Shown: piece by piece, positions 35,406-43,396 of the stretch
Layout of the letters: every line of letters starts with the position of its first letter
Numbering within the stretch: the first letter of the stretch is position 1
Program-made: the position numbers and the translations under genes
Source of the DNA: Legionella spiritensis
Lineage (GTDB): Bacteria; Pseudomonadota; Gammaproteobacteria; Legionellales; Legionellaceae
Direction of reading: 5' to 3'
Length of the DNA: 64,000 nucleotides
Assembly (NCBI RefSeq): GCF_900186965.1
Contig: NZ_LT906457.1
Location: 2,816,501 to 2,880,500 of the forward strand
Notes under the pieces: generated by a model
Seen by the model: the letters and a program-made list of their open reading frames with translations, nothing else
Databases searched by the model: none
Told to the model about the DNA's origin: nothing

Positions 35406-36710
35406 ATGAGCAAGAGAAAAGCCGCAAAAAAAACCGTAACTGTTTTTGATTTCGATGAAACCATTACCCGGCGTCATACGGCAAAACGTCCAGATTATTA
35501 TAGTGCCGATACCAATACTAAAAAAGGCATTGAAGATTACCTGTTTCATGGAACAAAAAACATCGCGGCCATTGCGACTTTTCATTATGATCCGGAGTAT
35601 GTAAAAACCTATATTGAAAAAATCTTAGGGAAAACATTAACCCTGCTGGAAGACGCTTCCGAGACGTATGAGCACCACAAAATATCCGTTTATCAGGTAG
35701 AAGGCGTGACCATCCCGTTTTTAATTTCAACAATTCCTGCAGAAGCCTATGTGTTGCATCTTGCCCTTTTGGATAAAACCGGAAAAAACACGCAAATAAC
35801 CGATATCATAAACTATCTTCATGATAAGCATGGAATAAACCCGTCAGATAGCGCCATAAAATTTTATGACGATTCTGATAATAATTACAAACACGCTAAA
35901 GACCTGGTATTACGATACCCGAACTTCCAGGCTTGCCATGTCACTCACGACGACACCTTTAAAATGGACAGACAAACAGTGGCATACGAAGGTAAAGTCG
36001 AGGATGAATATTTGAAATCGTCCTCCAGCAGTAATTCGGACACAGGATCCGAATCTACCGAATACGAGGATGTTCAAGACTGGTATTCCGGTACAAAATC
36101 GGCCGTCTCCAAAACAAGTGAAAACGAAGAAAGCGATATAAACCGGTTTTCAGGCAGCGACTACTCCGAAACGAGGGAGAATACAAGTTTCGTACCTGAA
36201 ACCTCTTCGGACTGTGGATCCGAAGAAAAAAAGGAAGGGGAAGAAACCGTGGAGAGCGCGGGTGATTACCTTGCCCGGTTTGCCCCTGCAACAAAAAAAA
36301 TCAGGGAGTCGGAGCGATCCCAAATTCTTACCCGGGTTAAAGACGTCATAAGAGACTATAACGAACAAAACTCGGAAAAGAAATTCTCCCTGTTTCATGG
36401 CAGTCGTGGCAAGGCTCGTGCCAATGCTTTTCAAATCGGGCTGGCATCCGTTGCGACCAGTTCGATGAAAGCCGCCATTTTACATTTTTTAAAAGATGAA
36501 GAGATGGTGCTTCGCGGCGACAAAACCAACGGCAACACGTATCCAAAATCGTTTAAAACCATGCTGTTACGGAACTTCCTTGATGATGACACGCTGACCG
36601 CGCACGACGTATCCAAAAAGTTCGCCGGGTATTTAAATCAACTGGAAAGTTCCTGGAAAAAAGAATTACGTCCTGAACGCACCATGTTCGCAAGCACGAA
36701 GGCGATGTAG
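35406..36710 (+). CDS. HAD-like putative Dot/Icm effector under a PmrA box
   Basis: A 434-residue protein. The ATG at 35406 gives a 26-base leader from the predicted start site; ATG 35394 is an alternative. FDFDETIT (residues 14-21) is HAD motif 1 (DxDxT), and IKFYDDSDNNYKHAKD near 150-165 resembles motif 4, so phosphohydrolase chemistry is possible. A disordered Ser/Glu-rich linker (about 200-285) is followed by a helical C-terminal module (about 300-430) with FSLFHGSRGKARANAF. A similar HG-x2-G-x3-A-x2-F pattern occurs in the 42118-42864 gene. It is divergent from the ADP-ribosyltransferase gene. No signal peptide. Confidence 0.72.
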   Translation: MSKRKAAKKTVTVFDFDETITRRHTAKRPDYYSADTNTKKGIEDYLFHGTKNIAAIATFHYDPEYVKTYIEKILGKTLTLLEDASETYEHHKISVYQVEGVTIPFLISTIPAEAYVLHLALLDKTGKNTQITDIINYLHDKHGINPSDSAIKFYDDSDNNYKHAKDLVLRYPNFQACHVTHDDTFKMDRQTVAYEGKVEDEYLKSSSSSNSDTGSESTEYEDVQDWYSGTKSAVSKTSENEESDINRFSGSDYSETRENTSFVPETSSDCGSEEKKEGEETVESAGDYLARFAPATKKIRESERSQILTRVKDVIRDYNEQNSEKKFSLFHGSRGKARANAFQIGLASVATSSMKAAILHFLKDEEMVLRGDKTNGNTYPKSFKTMLLRNFLDDDTLTAHDVSKKFAGYLNQLESSWKKELRPERTMFASTKAM

Positions 36711-36832
36711 CAACTGTTCCGCCTTTCGTTTTTATTGGCAACGCGGCGTGAAAAGGATATCACGCCCAGGCTTTGTACCCGAACACATTTTTAGCTATGA
36801 TAGCCAAACTTTTTTGCAAGATGGAACCTGCC

Positions 36833-37465
36833 ATGTTTCCGGATATTGCCGCTGATTTTTTTCTGGCATTCAGTCACCTGCCCATTTTATTGTTGATCGT
36901 CGTAAGCGGCTTTTTGTTTATCAGCCGCGCGCTTTTCTTTCAAACCGCCTGTCTGGCTGCCTTTGATATCATGGTTAATGTCGCCCTGAAAGGTTTTTTT
37001 AAAGTGCCGCTGGCTCCCGCTCTTGGGCCAGGCTTTGCGTTCCCGAGCGGGCATATGCAACTGGCAACCGTTTTTTATCTGTGGCTGGCCCTATACATTC
37101 CTCTATGGCCCTGGCGAATAGCAGTGGCTCTTCTGTTAGCAGGAATTGGAGCCGGCCTGATTCATTACGACTATCACAGTTTGCAGGACGTACTGGCTGG
37201 GCTGGCGTGCGGTTTGTTATTACTTGGATTTTACCGCTATGCGCTGATGAAATTAACCAGGGTCTCTCCCTGGCTGTTGATTGGCCTGTCGGCAATCCTC
37301 ATGGCAGACATCGGTTTAACTTATATCCTTATCCCGACTCACGCCTGGTCAGCCTTTTACACCTTATCGGGACTGGTAATTGTTGAAAGGGTTCTTGCCG
37401 CTAACCGGGAACGAAACCTTTGCTGGCAAACCGTTAACCTGAAATCAGCAACCGGAGTAAAATAA
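36833..37465 (+). CDS. PAP2-family membrane phosphatase
   Basis: A polytopic protein of about 210 residues (start uncertain; 36797 or 36821 also possible). The three PAP2 motifs are visible: K-x6-P in KGFFKVPLAP, PSGH in FAFPSGHMQLA and H-x3-D in YDYHSLQDVLAG. The first two residues of the usual SRxxxxxHxxxD motif are not conserved. Substrates could be undecaprenyl pyrophosphate, phosphatidate or lipid A phosphates. Extra C-terminal helices are present. Confidence 0.78.
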   Translation: MFPDIAADFFLAFSHLPILLLIVVSGFLFISRALFFQTACLAAFDIMVNVALKGFFKVPLAPALGPGFAFPSGHMQLATVFYLWLALYIPLWPWRIAVALLLAGIGAGLIHYDYHSLQDVLAGLACGLLLLGFYRYALMKLTRVSPWLLIGLSAILMADIGLTYILIPTHAWSAFYTLSGLVIVERVLAANRERNLCWQTVNLKSATGVK

Positions 37466-37500
37466 GAATATCTGTGCACAGTACGGGTGTTTTTACCCAT

Positions 37501-38826
37501 TTACAATTGAAAATACCGTTCATAGAGACGTTGCAAGGCGTGACGATCCTCACGAAGAAGCAAACACTCGTCGGCAGATCCCTTAAGCGATTCGGCATGC
37601 GAGGCCAGCGTAATTTTGTGCTCACTGTTGTCTATATTACGGCTGATTTGATATATCATATCCATCATATGCAAAGCGGCATTACGATCCTTGCATACGT
37701 AAGGCAGTATGCGGCAAAACACCTGTTCACAGAATTCATCAAACACAACGGGATGGGTAATCAAGCGCAAATGATCCTCGTTATCGTAGCGATAACGGGA
37801 AGCATGGCTGGTCAGGGAAATTTTTTGCAGGGCGTGCTGCAGCCAATCCATACAGGTCATGGCCGTAAACGGATCGTTGACGCCCGGTGACAGGGCACGC
37901 GCAATGATTTCCACCAGTTCGCTGATTAGAAAATAAATATCCTGATCCTGATTGCGTTGATGGCCAAGGGCAAACGCACCCCGGCATGCGCTTCGTATCT
38001 CATCGGTGATTTCACCCGCTGCATACAACGTTAACATAGGCGACTTTTCTGCCACATAGTCACCGGGCATGACCTCCAGCTGAATGACAAGCTGATATTT
38101 TTGAGCGGTATCGATGAGTGAAGAACCGTCTATAATACGAATGTAACCGTGCCCTACGGAACACACCTGTTCGTGATGCCGTTGGCACGCCTCCGGAATG
38201 TGGATCGATTTTTCCGGAATTTCCCTGCCCACGCCTCGTGGAAACACCGTGTCGATCTGTCTGCTTAATGATTCACCCACATTCGCAATCACATTGGACA
38301 TATTGATGCTTTCCGGAATATGGTGAAAAAAGTAAATTAAAACGATAATACTGAAAACGGCCAGAATGATGGCAACCAATAGAGACAGTTGCGGTACAAA
38401 CGCTGCGACGTATTCGGATCCCGATAAATCGGGGCTGGCATTGGACACGGATCGTAATATCAGCAGGCAAAACAGAAAATTGGCAATAAACACCCCGAGC
38501 GTAAATTGATTGGAGCGATCACGCATGAAATTGGAGGTCAAGCGTGGTCCGATTTGACCGGCGGTGAAGGAAATGGCCACGATGGTCATGGAAAAAGTGA
38601 CACTGGCCACTGTAATCATTACAGTGGCAATGGTAGACAGGATGGCACGTGCGCCTTCAGGATTATAACTATGCAACCATGTCGTTTCCTCAAAGCGAGC
38701 GTGAAGGACTTGATCAATGCTCAACGTTATAAAGGAAAGCAGGATTGCAACTACAGCCATAAACAACGGTGTGAACCAGTAGCTGGCCCGCATCCCGGAA
38801 AAAAAATTCAAAATGGCTGATTTCAT
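37501..38826 (-). CDS. DUF2254 membrane protein
   Basis: A 441-residue protein of the DUF2254 family. Four membrane helices occupy the first 170 residues (FTPLFMAVVAILLSFITLSI, RAILSTIATVMITVASVTFS and two more). A soluble domain (about 180-440) includes GYIRIIDGSSLIDTA and the conserved ALSPGVNDPFTAMTCMDWL. Function is unknown. It lies with two small stress-type genes on the same strand, but gaps suggest separate units. Confidence 0.85.
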   Translation of the reverse strand: MKSAILNFFSGMRASYWFTPLFMAVVAILLSFITLSIDQVLHARFEETTWLHSYNPEGARAILSTIATVMITVASVTFSMTIVAISFTAGQIGPRLTSNFMRDRSNQFTLGVFIANFLFCLLILRSVSNASPDLSGSEYVAAFVPQLSLLVAIILAVFSIIVLIYFFHHIPESINMSNVIANVGESLSRQIDTVFPRGVGREIPEKSIHIPEACQRHHEQVCSVGHGYIRIIDGSSLIDTAQKYQLVIQLEVMPGDYVAEKSPMLTLYAAGEITDEIRSACRGAFALGHQRNQDQDIYFLISELVEIIARALSPGVNDPFTAMTCMDWLQHALQKISLTSHASRYRYDNEDHLRLITHPVVFDEFCEQVFCRILPYVCKDRNAALHMMDMIYQISRNIDNSEHKITLASHAESLKGSADECLLLREDRHALQRLYERYFQL

Positions 38827-38853
38827 GAAAACAGTTCCGTTGCCAGTGGTTAT

Positions 38854-39045
38854 TTATTGCGGAATAGGTCGGCCAGCCGAGGGAGCAAGCCCCATAAAAT
38901 TAAATACCAGCAAGACAATAAATATCAACAGGAACAGGAAAAATAATACTTTTGCAATACTTGCTGACGTTGATGAGATATCTCTAAATCCCAATATTCC
39001 TGAAATAATGGCCACTATTAAAAATATCAAAGCCCAATAAAGCAT
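38854..39045 (-). CDS. DUF1328 small membrane protein (YtjA-like)
   Basis: A 63-residue two-helix protein, [19 protein letters not shown] then [19 protein letters not shown], separated by a short Ser/Ala loop, as in DUF1328/YtjA. AAGGA lies 7 bases before ATG 39045. Function unknown; the family is often stress induced and near csbD-like genes, as here. Confidence 0.88.
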   Translation of the reverse strand: MLYWALIFLIVAIISGILGFRDISSTSASIAKVLFFLFLLIFIVLLVFNFMGLAPSAGRPIPQ

Positions 39046-39073
39046 GGTAATTTCCTTATTCAATGAGAAATAA

Positions 39074-39268
39074 TCAATGTTTTGTGTATCGTTTTAACTG
39101 CTCTTCAATTTCTCCCCTGGTATATCCATAATGCTGTTCCAGTTTACTGTATATGGCTCGGTTATCCTTTTTTATTTCTATCAAATCATCTTCTGTTAAT
39201 TTACTCCATTGGTGTTTTATTTTTCTTTCAATCTCCTTCCAGTTGCCCTGAAATATATCCTTGCCCAT
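39074..39268 (-). CDS. CsbD-like stress protein
   Basis: A 64-residue hydrophilic protein with the CsbD/YjbJ pattern: [29 protein letters not shown], then a helical tail [18 protein letters not shown] precedes ATG 39268. The family is strongly induced in general stress and stationary phase; its biochemical role is unknown. It lies 28 bp upstream of the DUF1328 gene, so probably co-transcribed. Confidence 0.9.
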   Translation of the reverse strand: MGKDIFQGNWKEIERKIKHQWSKLTEDDLIEIKKDNRAIYSKLEQHYGYTRGEIEEQLKRYTKH

Positions 39269-39456
39269 GTCTGTCTCCAACCAGGGAATCGTTTGAACAA
39301 ATTTAAGAACCAGGCAGCATGTAGAAGTCAGTTCAAAATTTTGCCTTATATTATAGAATAGTCACAATATGATTCATTGTAAAACATATATCGCCGGTTG
39401 ACTTTCATAACGTGAAGCGATGGTGCGGATAAAGTGATTACTCCTGCTTACCAGCA

Positions 39457-40713
39457 TTATTTCGGTAATGTCACCAACACCTGCAATCCCCCTTCTGGCC
39501 GATTCGTCAGAGAAATATCACCACGATGCTGCCGCATAATTTCCTGCGCAATGGTTAATCCCAGCCCGACACCGCCTGTGGATCGTGAACGAGAGCTTTC
39601 CGCACGATAAAACGGTATAAAAGCCCGTTCCCTGTCTTCTTCCTTCAGTCCGGGGCCGTTATCAACGATTGTAATTTCAATCTTGTCCGGGTGTTGGCGT
39701 AAATGAACCCAGGCGCCTCCCCCATAGTAAACGGCATTGTTAATCAGGTTTGAGAAAGCCCGCTTTAACAGATTCACACAACCATAATAGATAAGCCTTT
39801 CGACGTCACTTTCAAAACGAACATCCGATTTGAGCTCCCCGGCATCCTCACAGAGAGAACCAAGCATCGCCACCATATCGAAACGCTGCATTTTCTCTTC
39901 ATGACTCACATCTCTGAAATAATCCAGAGACTGGCGAATCATCATATCCATATCGTTGATATCCCGCATGATTTTTTCAAAATCAGGATGTTTTTCAAGC
40001 GATTCCGCTCGTAACTTCAGGCGGGTCAAAGGGGTACGCAAATCATGAGAAATGGCTGTCACCACATGTGTACGATTGGACAACAATTTATTGACTTTAT
40101 CCTGCAACAGGTTAATTTTTTCAAAAATAAGTTTTTGATCGGAATTGCCTGTCACGGGAATGGGCAACCAGCTATCCCTGTCCTCACTGTAAATAAGACT
40201 TTGAATTAGAGTCTGAACGGGCTGATTAAGCATGTTGACTGCCCAATAATTAATAAACAACATGCCCGCCAACAAAATCACAATCAACGCCACCATGGCA
40301 AGACGTGTTCCCGTCTGATTCGGCATCGGAGGCATCATGGTTATATTCAGCCAGATCCCTTCCTTGATAAACACGGACATGCGTAACGATTTATACTGCC
40401 GCAACTGATCAAAAATATGGGGCGGCTGTATGCTGAGCAACGCGTTATTCTGATATTCCGGCGTTTTAGAGACGGTCAGTTTAGTCCAGGGAATGGCTTG
40501 TCTTCGCATTATTTTTGACCAATTTGATTCCGGCCTGTTTTTAAGGAGATAGATCATTTTTGTTATGCCGTGCACCGTATCAGGCGGAACAACCGGCCTT
40601 ACGGTCATGTAATAAAAGTATTGCATGGTAAGCATGAGTGCCAGAATAATAAAAAGATTACCAATGACCAGTCCGACATAGGTTTTTCTAGCGGTTGATG
40701 TTAATTTACTCAT
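39457..40713 (-). CDS. sensor histidine kinase (EnvZ/RstB-like)
   Basis: A 418-residue kinase with helix 1 (about 13-35), a periplasmic sensor of about 100 residues, helix 2 (about 137-160), HAMP, H box AISHDLRTPLTRLKLRAE, N box NLINNAVYYGGG, G1 DNGPGLKEED and G2 GGVGLGLTIAQEIM. It phosphorylates the response regulator encoded upstream with an ATGA overlap. The divergent Spy/CpxP-like gene suggests an envelope-stress role. Confidence 0.9.
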   Translation of the reverse strand: MSKLTSTARKTYVGLVIGNLFIILALMLTMQYFYYMTVRPVVPPDTVHGITKMIYLLKNRPESNWSKIMRRQAIPWTKLTVSKTPEYQNNALLSIQPPHIFDQLRQYKSLRMSVFIKEGIWLNITMMPPMPNQTGTRLAMVALIVILLAGMLFINYWAVNMLNQPVQTLIQSLIYSEDRDSWLPIPVTGNSDQKLIFEKINLLQDKVNKLLSNRTHVVTAISHDLRTPLTRLKLRAESLEKHPDFEKIMRDINDMDMMIRQSLDYFRDVSHEEKMQRFDMVAMLGSLCEDAGELKSDVRFESDVERLIYYGCVNLLKRAFSNLINNAVYYGGGAWVHLRQHPDKIEITIVDNGPGLKEEDRERAFIPFYRAESSRSRSTGGVGLGLTIAQEIMRQHRGDISLTNRPEGGLQVLVTLPK

Positions 40714-41441
40714 AGCGACGTCACCGAAGCTTTAAATTGATAACCTCCTCCGCGAACCGTTATCAGCAATTGAGCATTACGGGGATCAGATTCTATTTTT
40801 TTTCGTAAACGGCCAATCAATACATCAATCGTTCTATCCATGGGATCACAATCTTTGTCGTAGAGCAAATCCATCAATTGATCACGACTTAAAATCCGTC
40901 CGGGATGCTCCAGAAAGACAAGCAGTAAATCGTATTCGCGCTGGCTTAAGGGGATAGCGACAGAATCCTTATCAATAAGGCAATGGGTATTCCTGTCAAG
41001 CTGCCAATGAGCGAAACGAATACGCTGCAAGGGACTTAAGCGTTTTGCTCCCGTCAGACTCAGCTCCCCGCCTGTTCGGCGCAATTGCGCTTTGATTCTC
41101 GCCAATAATTCCCTGGCGCTAAAAGGCTTGGAAATATAATCATCGGCTCCCAGCTCCAATCCTGCGACGCGATCGGCCGTACTGTTTGCCGCGCTTAACA
41201 TGAATATAGGGGTGTCATGCGTCTGGCGTATCATCTGACATAAACTTAATCCATCCACCCCGGGTAACATGATGTCCAGAATGATAAGATCAAAATTGTT
41301 CTCTCGCAGTAATTGCCTGATGTGTAACCCGTTTAAAGCCCAGGTGGTACGATAACCATGCTGAATCAGATAATCGTTTATCAATAAGGTGATCTCCTTA
41401 TCGTCATCAATGATTAAAATGTGTTTTTTCTTCACCGTCAT
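40710..41441 (-). CDS. OmpR-family response regulator
   Basis: A 243-residue regulator from ATG 41441, which follows GGTGAGGG; longer in-frame starts lack a ribosome site. Receiver: IDDDKE acid pair, phospho-acceptor Asp in LIILDIMLPGVDG, Lys in SKPFSARELLARIKAQ. C-terminal winged helix: PLSQREYDLLLVFLEHPGRI, DRTIDVLIGRLRKKIE, ITVRGGGYQF. Partner of the overlapping kinase. It is transcribed away from the Spy-like gene and may bind the palindrome at 41516. Confidence 0.93.
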   Translation of the reverse strand: MTVKKKHILIIDDDKEITLLINDYLIQHGYRTTWALNGLHIRQLLRENNFDLIILDIMLPGVDGLSLCQMIRQTHDTPIFMLSAANSTADRVAGLELGADDYISKPFSARELLARIKAQLRRTGGELSLTGAKRLSPLQRIRFAHWQLDRNTHCLIDKDSVAIPLSQREYDLLLVFLEHPGRILSRDQLMDLLYDKDCDPMDRTIDVLIGRLRKKIESDPRNAQLLITVRGGGYQFKASVTSL

Positions 41442-41515
41442 GCCGCCCTCACCACCTGTCCGAATGCAAGTATCAAATGTCATTATAGAGAACGCAAACA
41501 ACCCGTCTCCATGAT

Positions 41516-41533
41516 TGTAACAGACTTGTTACA
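41516..41533. promoter_or_regulatory. 18-bp palindrome between regulator and Spy-like gene
   Basis: TGTAACA-GACT-TGTTACA is a perfect 7+7 inverted repeat midway between the two divergent starts. It is a good candidate operator for the neighbouring response regulator. The sequence differs from the GTAAA direct repeat of classical CpxR. Confidence 0.55.
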
Positions 41534-41611
41534 TGATACCGTCGCCTTGTCACACTCCTATTACAAAAGGTCACTAACCTTAAGAGGATACTAATCACAG
41601 GAGATAAAACT

Positions 41612-42052
41612 ATGAACATGAAATCCGTCATTTTAGGAAGCACACTCGCCCTCTCACTGGCGGCGGCGCCATTCCTTCATGCCCAACCGACGGCGACGAT
41701 AAGCCAACCGGCAAAGTCGCATTTCCATCACCATAAGTGTTTCAAAAAACTGCTTGATTCCGAACAACAACAGGAATTGCGCACCATCATGCAAGGCATG
41801 CGCCAGCAGATGATTCCTTTAATAAAGGAAAGGCAGGCTCTGAAACTGCAACTGAAAGGCAAAATAGCAACCTCCGGTACTCAATGGGCGGACATTGCTC
41901 CCCTGGTCACCATCCTTAATGAAAATAATGCCAAAGTGACGATGCTCAAGACCAAAACCGAGCTCGCCGTCTTTCAAAAGCTGGGGATTATGCTTCCCCC
42001 ACCGCCACATGGCAAACCGCCATTTGCCGGCCATCACAAAAGACCGTTCTGA
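41612..42052 (+). CDS. Spy/CpxP-like periplasmic protein
   Basis: A 146-residue exported protein. The signal peptide (MNMKSVILGSTLALSLAAAP, then FLHA) is followed by a His-rich segment (SHFHHHKCFKKLL), helices with the LTXXQ-like SEQQQELRTIMQGMRQQM, and a Pro/His-rich tail. This fits the Spy/CpxP chaperone family that buffers misfolded periplasmic proteins and modulates CpxA. The His clusters may bind metal. It is divergent from the two-component genes. Confidence 0.8.
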   Translation: MNMKSVILGSTLALSLAAAPFLHAQPTATISQPAKSHFHHHKCFKKLLDSEQQQELRTIMQGMRQQMIPLIKERQALKLQLKGKIATSGTQWADIAPLVTILNENNAKVTMLKTKTELAVFQKLGIMLPPPPHGKPPFAGHHKRPF

Positions 42053-42073
42053 TATAAAGGCGGTTTCCTGAAT

Positions 42074-42104
42074 CATGGCGTCTTGCAGATTGCAAGACGC
42101 CATG
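42074..42104. terminator. bidirectional hairpin between convergent genes
   Basis: CATGGCGTCTTGCA-GAT-TGCAAGACGCCATG is a perfect 14-bp stem. It separates the Spy-like gene from the convergent orphan at 42118. There is no U-run. Confidence 0.65.
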
Positions 42105-42117
42105 CTTGATACAGACG

Positions 42118-42864
42118 TCAAGGATTGATGGTGTTTTGCTCAATTTCTTCCGGCATGCCCCCGCTTAGCACCGTTTTCATGCGTTGCCAGCAGTCACGGT
42201 CATAATGCTGTTTCTCGTCCGGTACGAAGGAGGGCAACGAAAAAGTTTGCAAGCCTCTATTGATGCCATCCAGCAAATAAGCCGCCAACGAATGATTTTC
42301 GTATCTGGTGTATTTATAAGAAAAAAACGCGTCCAATTCTTTCAGTACATCCTCGGTCGTCTGCGCATCATGCAAAGTCGTTTGAAACGTAGAGGCCTTC
42401 TCGTCTCCCGCGGTACCATGGCGCCAGCTACTCAACCAGCCCCTTGGTCGACCGGGTGTGGAACCGGTTATGACCGCTTTTTTGTAGTTTTCAAATCCTG
42501 TATCCAGAACCTCTAGCAGCCGTTCCCGGGAAATGACCGCCATTGTTTTCTCTTCCGCTTTTTCCGGGTCAAACGAAGGCCCGGCATAGCTAAATCCCAC
42601 AGATGGCCGCCTGTGTTGATGTCTGGGACGCGTCCGGGTAGGATGTTTCAGTTTTCCGGATCCTGGCATCCCGAGCATGAGGTCATCCTTGTTCTCTCCC
42701 TCATTCTCTTTACCGGTTTCAGGGGTATCGGCCATCGGTTGGCTATTTTTATCTTCTTTCGCCGCTTCCAGTCTATACTTTTCCTGTTCAGCCAATTTTG
42801 CCAAACGAATTTCCTCTTTTTTTGCAGCGACGATTCCTTCTGGAATTCCAAAATTATTTTTCAT
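42118..42864 (-). CDS. hypothetical protein with effector-like features, 248 aa
   Basis: The N-terminal half (1-110) is charged and disordered: a Lys/Glu helix (AKKEEIRLAKLAEQEKYRLE) and a basic Pro-rich tract (KLKHPTRTRPRHQHRRP). The C-terminal half (about 125-235) is a helical module with RERLLEVLDTGFENYKKAV, WRHGTAGDEKASTF and AYLLDGINRGL. The HG-x2-G-x3-A-x2-F pattern resembles the C-terminal module of the HAD-like effector candidate at 35406. The tail MPEEIEQNTINP has clustered Glu, as in Dot/Icm E-block signals. No signal peptide. No function can be assigned. Confidence 0.62.
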   Translation of the reverse strand: MKNNFGIPEGIVAAKKEEIRLAKLAEQEKYRLEAAKEDKNSQPMADTPETGKENEGENKDDLMLGMPGSGKLKHPTRTRPRHQHRRPSVGFSYAGPSFDPEKAEEKTMAVISRERLLEVLDTGFENYKKAVITGSTPGRPRGWLSSWRHGTAGDEKASTFQTTLHDAQTTEDVLKELDAFFSYKYTRYENHSLAAYLLDGINRGLQTFSLPSFVPDEKQHYDRDCWQRMKTVLSGGMPEEIEQNTINP

Positions 42865-42936
42865 ATCCGGTTCCCTGAATTATAAAGTCTATTGACAGAC
42901 CATGGTGAAAAACTTCAATATCTCCTGGCGATCTCA

Positions 42937-43097
42937 GGCTCTGTGCACTTATCTTTTATCGGCTGCAAATTGCGATTAATTTGCTCAAAATACCGCTTGA
43001 ATTCGTCAAATAGGACTGGCTATTCTCCTCATTCAAGCGAAATTTTGAGCTAAATTATCTCAATTTTCGCTTCGACAAAAGATAAGTGCACAGAACC
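42937..43097. mobile_element. MITE-like palindromic element, 161 bp
   Basis: The left end GGCTCTGTGCACTTATCTTT (then TATCG) is the inverted complement of the right end (CGACAAAAGATAAGTGCACA then GAACC). The inversion continues inward: GCTCAAAATACCGCTTGAAT pairs with ATTCAAGCGAAATTTTGAGC, down to a small AATAG/CTATT centre. The whole unit is one imperfect palindrome without coding capacity, the form of a miniature inverted-repeat transposable element. No target duplication could be settled. Confidence 0.7.
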
Positions 43098-43196
43098 TAG
43101 GTCTTACTATACTCAATCGCACAAAGGTCAACAAGCCAGGTTCCTTGCACAAAATTTTTTTACTCAACAACCGGGCGCCCACCTGCTCTCATAAGA

Positions 43197-43386
43197 CAAT
43201 ATTGAACCATGAAACCCGCAATACGGCCGCAGGCCTCCTTACGGGCTACCATCCTTTGGTTAAGGTAAATGTCGACAGAGCCTAATACTATAGTGGTAAG
43301 TTCTGTCATTGCCGAGAAATCGGGAATCTATTTACGTTAGAATAGATCTCCGCCTGCGCAAACATGACAATTAATGAACAAAAATG
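43197..43386. repeat. dispersed repeat copy 1 (with internal REP unit 43213-43249)
   Basis: This segment aligns nearly end to end with 59530-59709. Shared blocks are CAATATTGAACCATGAAAC, the REP unit, CAGAGCCTA-x-TACTA, GTGGTAAGTTCTGTCATT, a hairpin CCGA-GAAA-TCGG, and TGCGCAAA-x-ATGACAAT. Copy 1 is about 10 bp longer after the REP unit. Both copies lie downstream (3' side) of minus-strand genes. Confidence 0.75.
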
Positions 43387-43396
43387 AGGACACGCC

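Larger units (their letters stand above)
42865..43396. other. 532-bp intergenic region made largely of repeats
   Basis: The gap contains the MITE-like palindrome (42937-43097) and the 190-bp dispersed repeat (43197-43386) with a REP unit inside. No gene is supported on either strand. Confidence 0.65.

Noticed and set aside
42937-43386. CRISPR array in the repeat-rich gap
   Set aside because: The repeats are palindromes and dispersed copies, not regularly spaced direct repeats with unique spacers.
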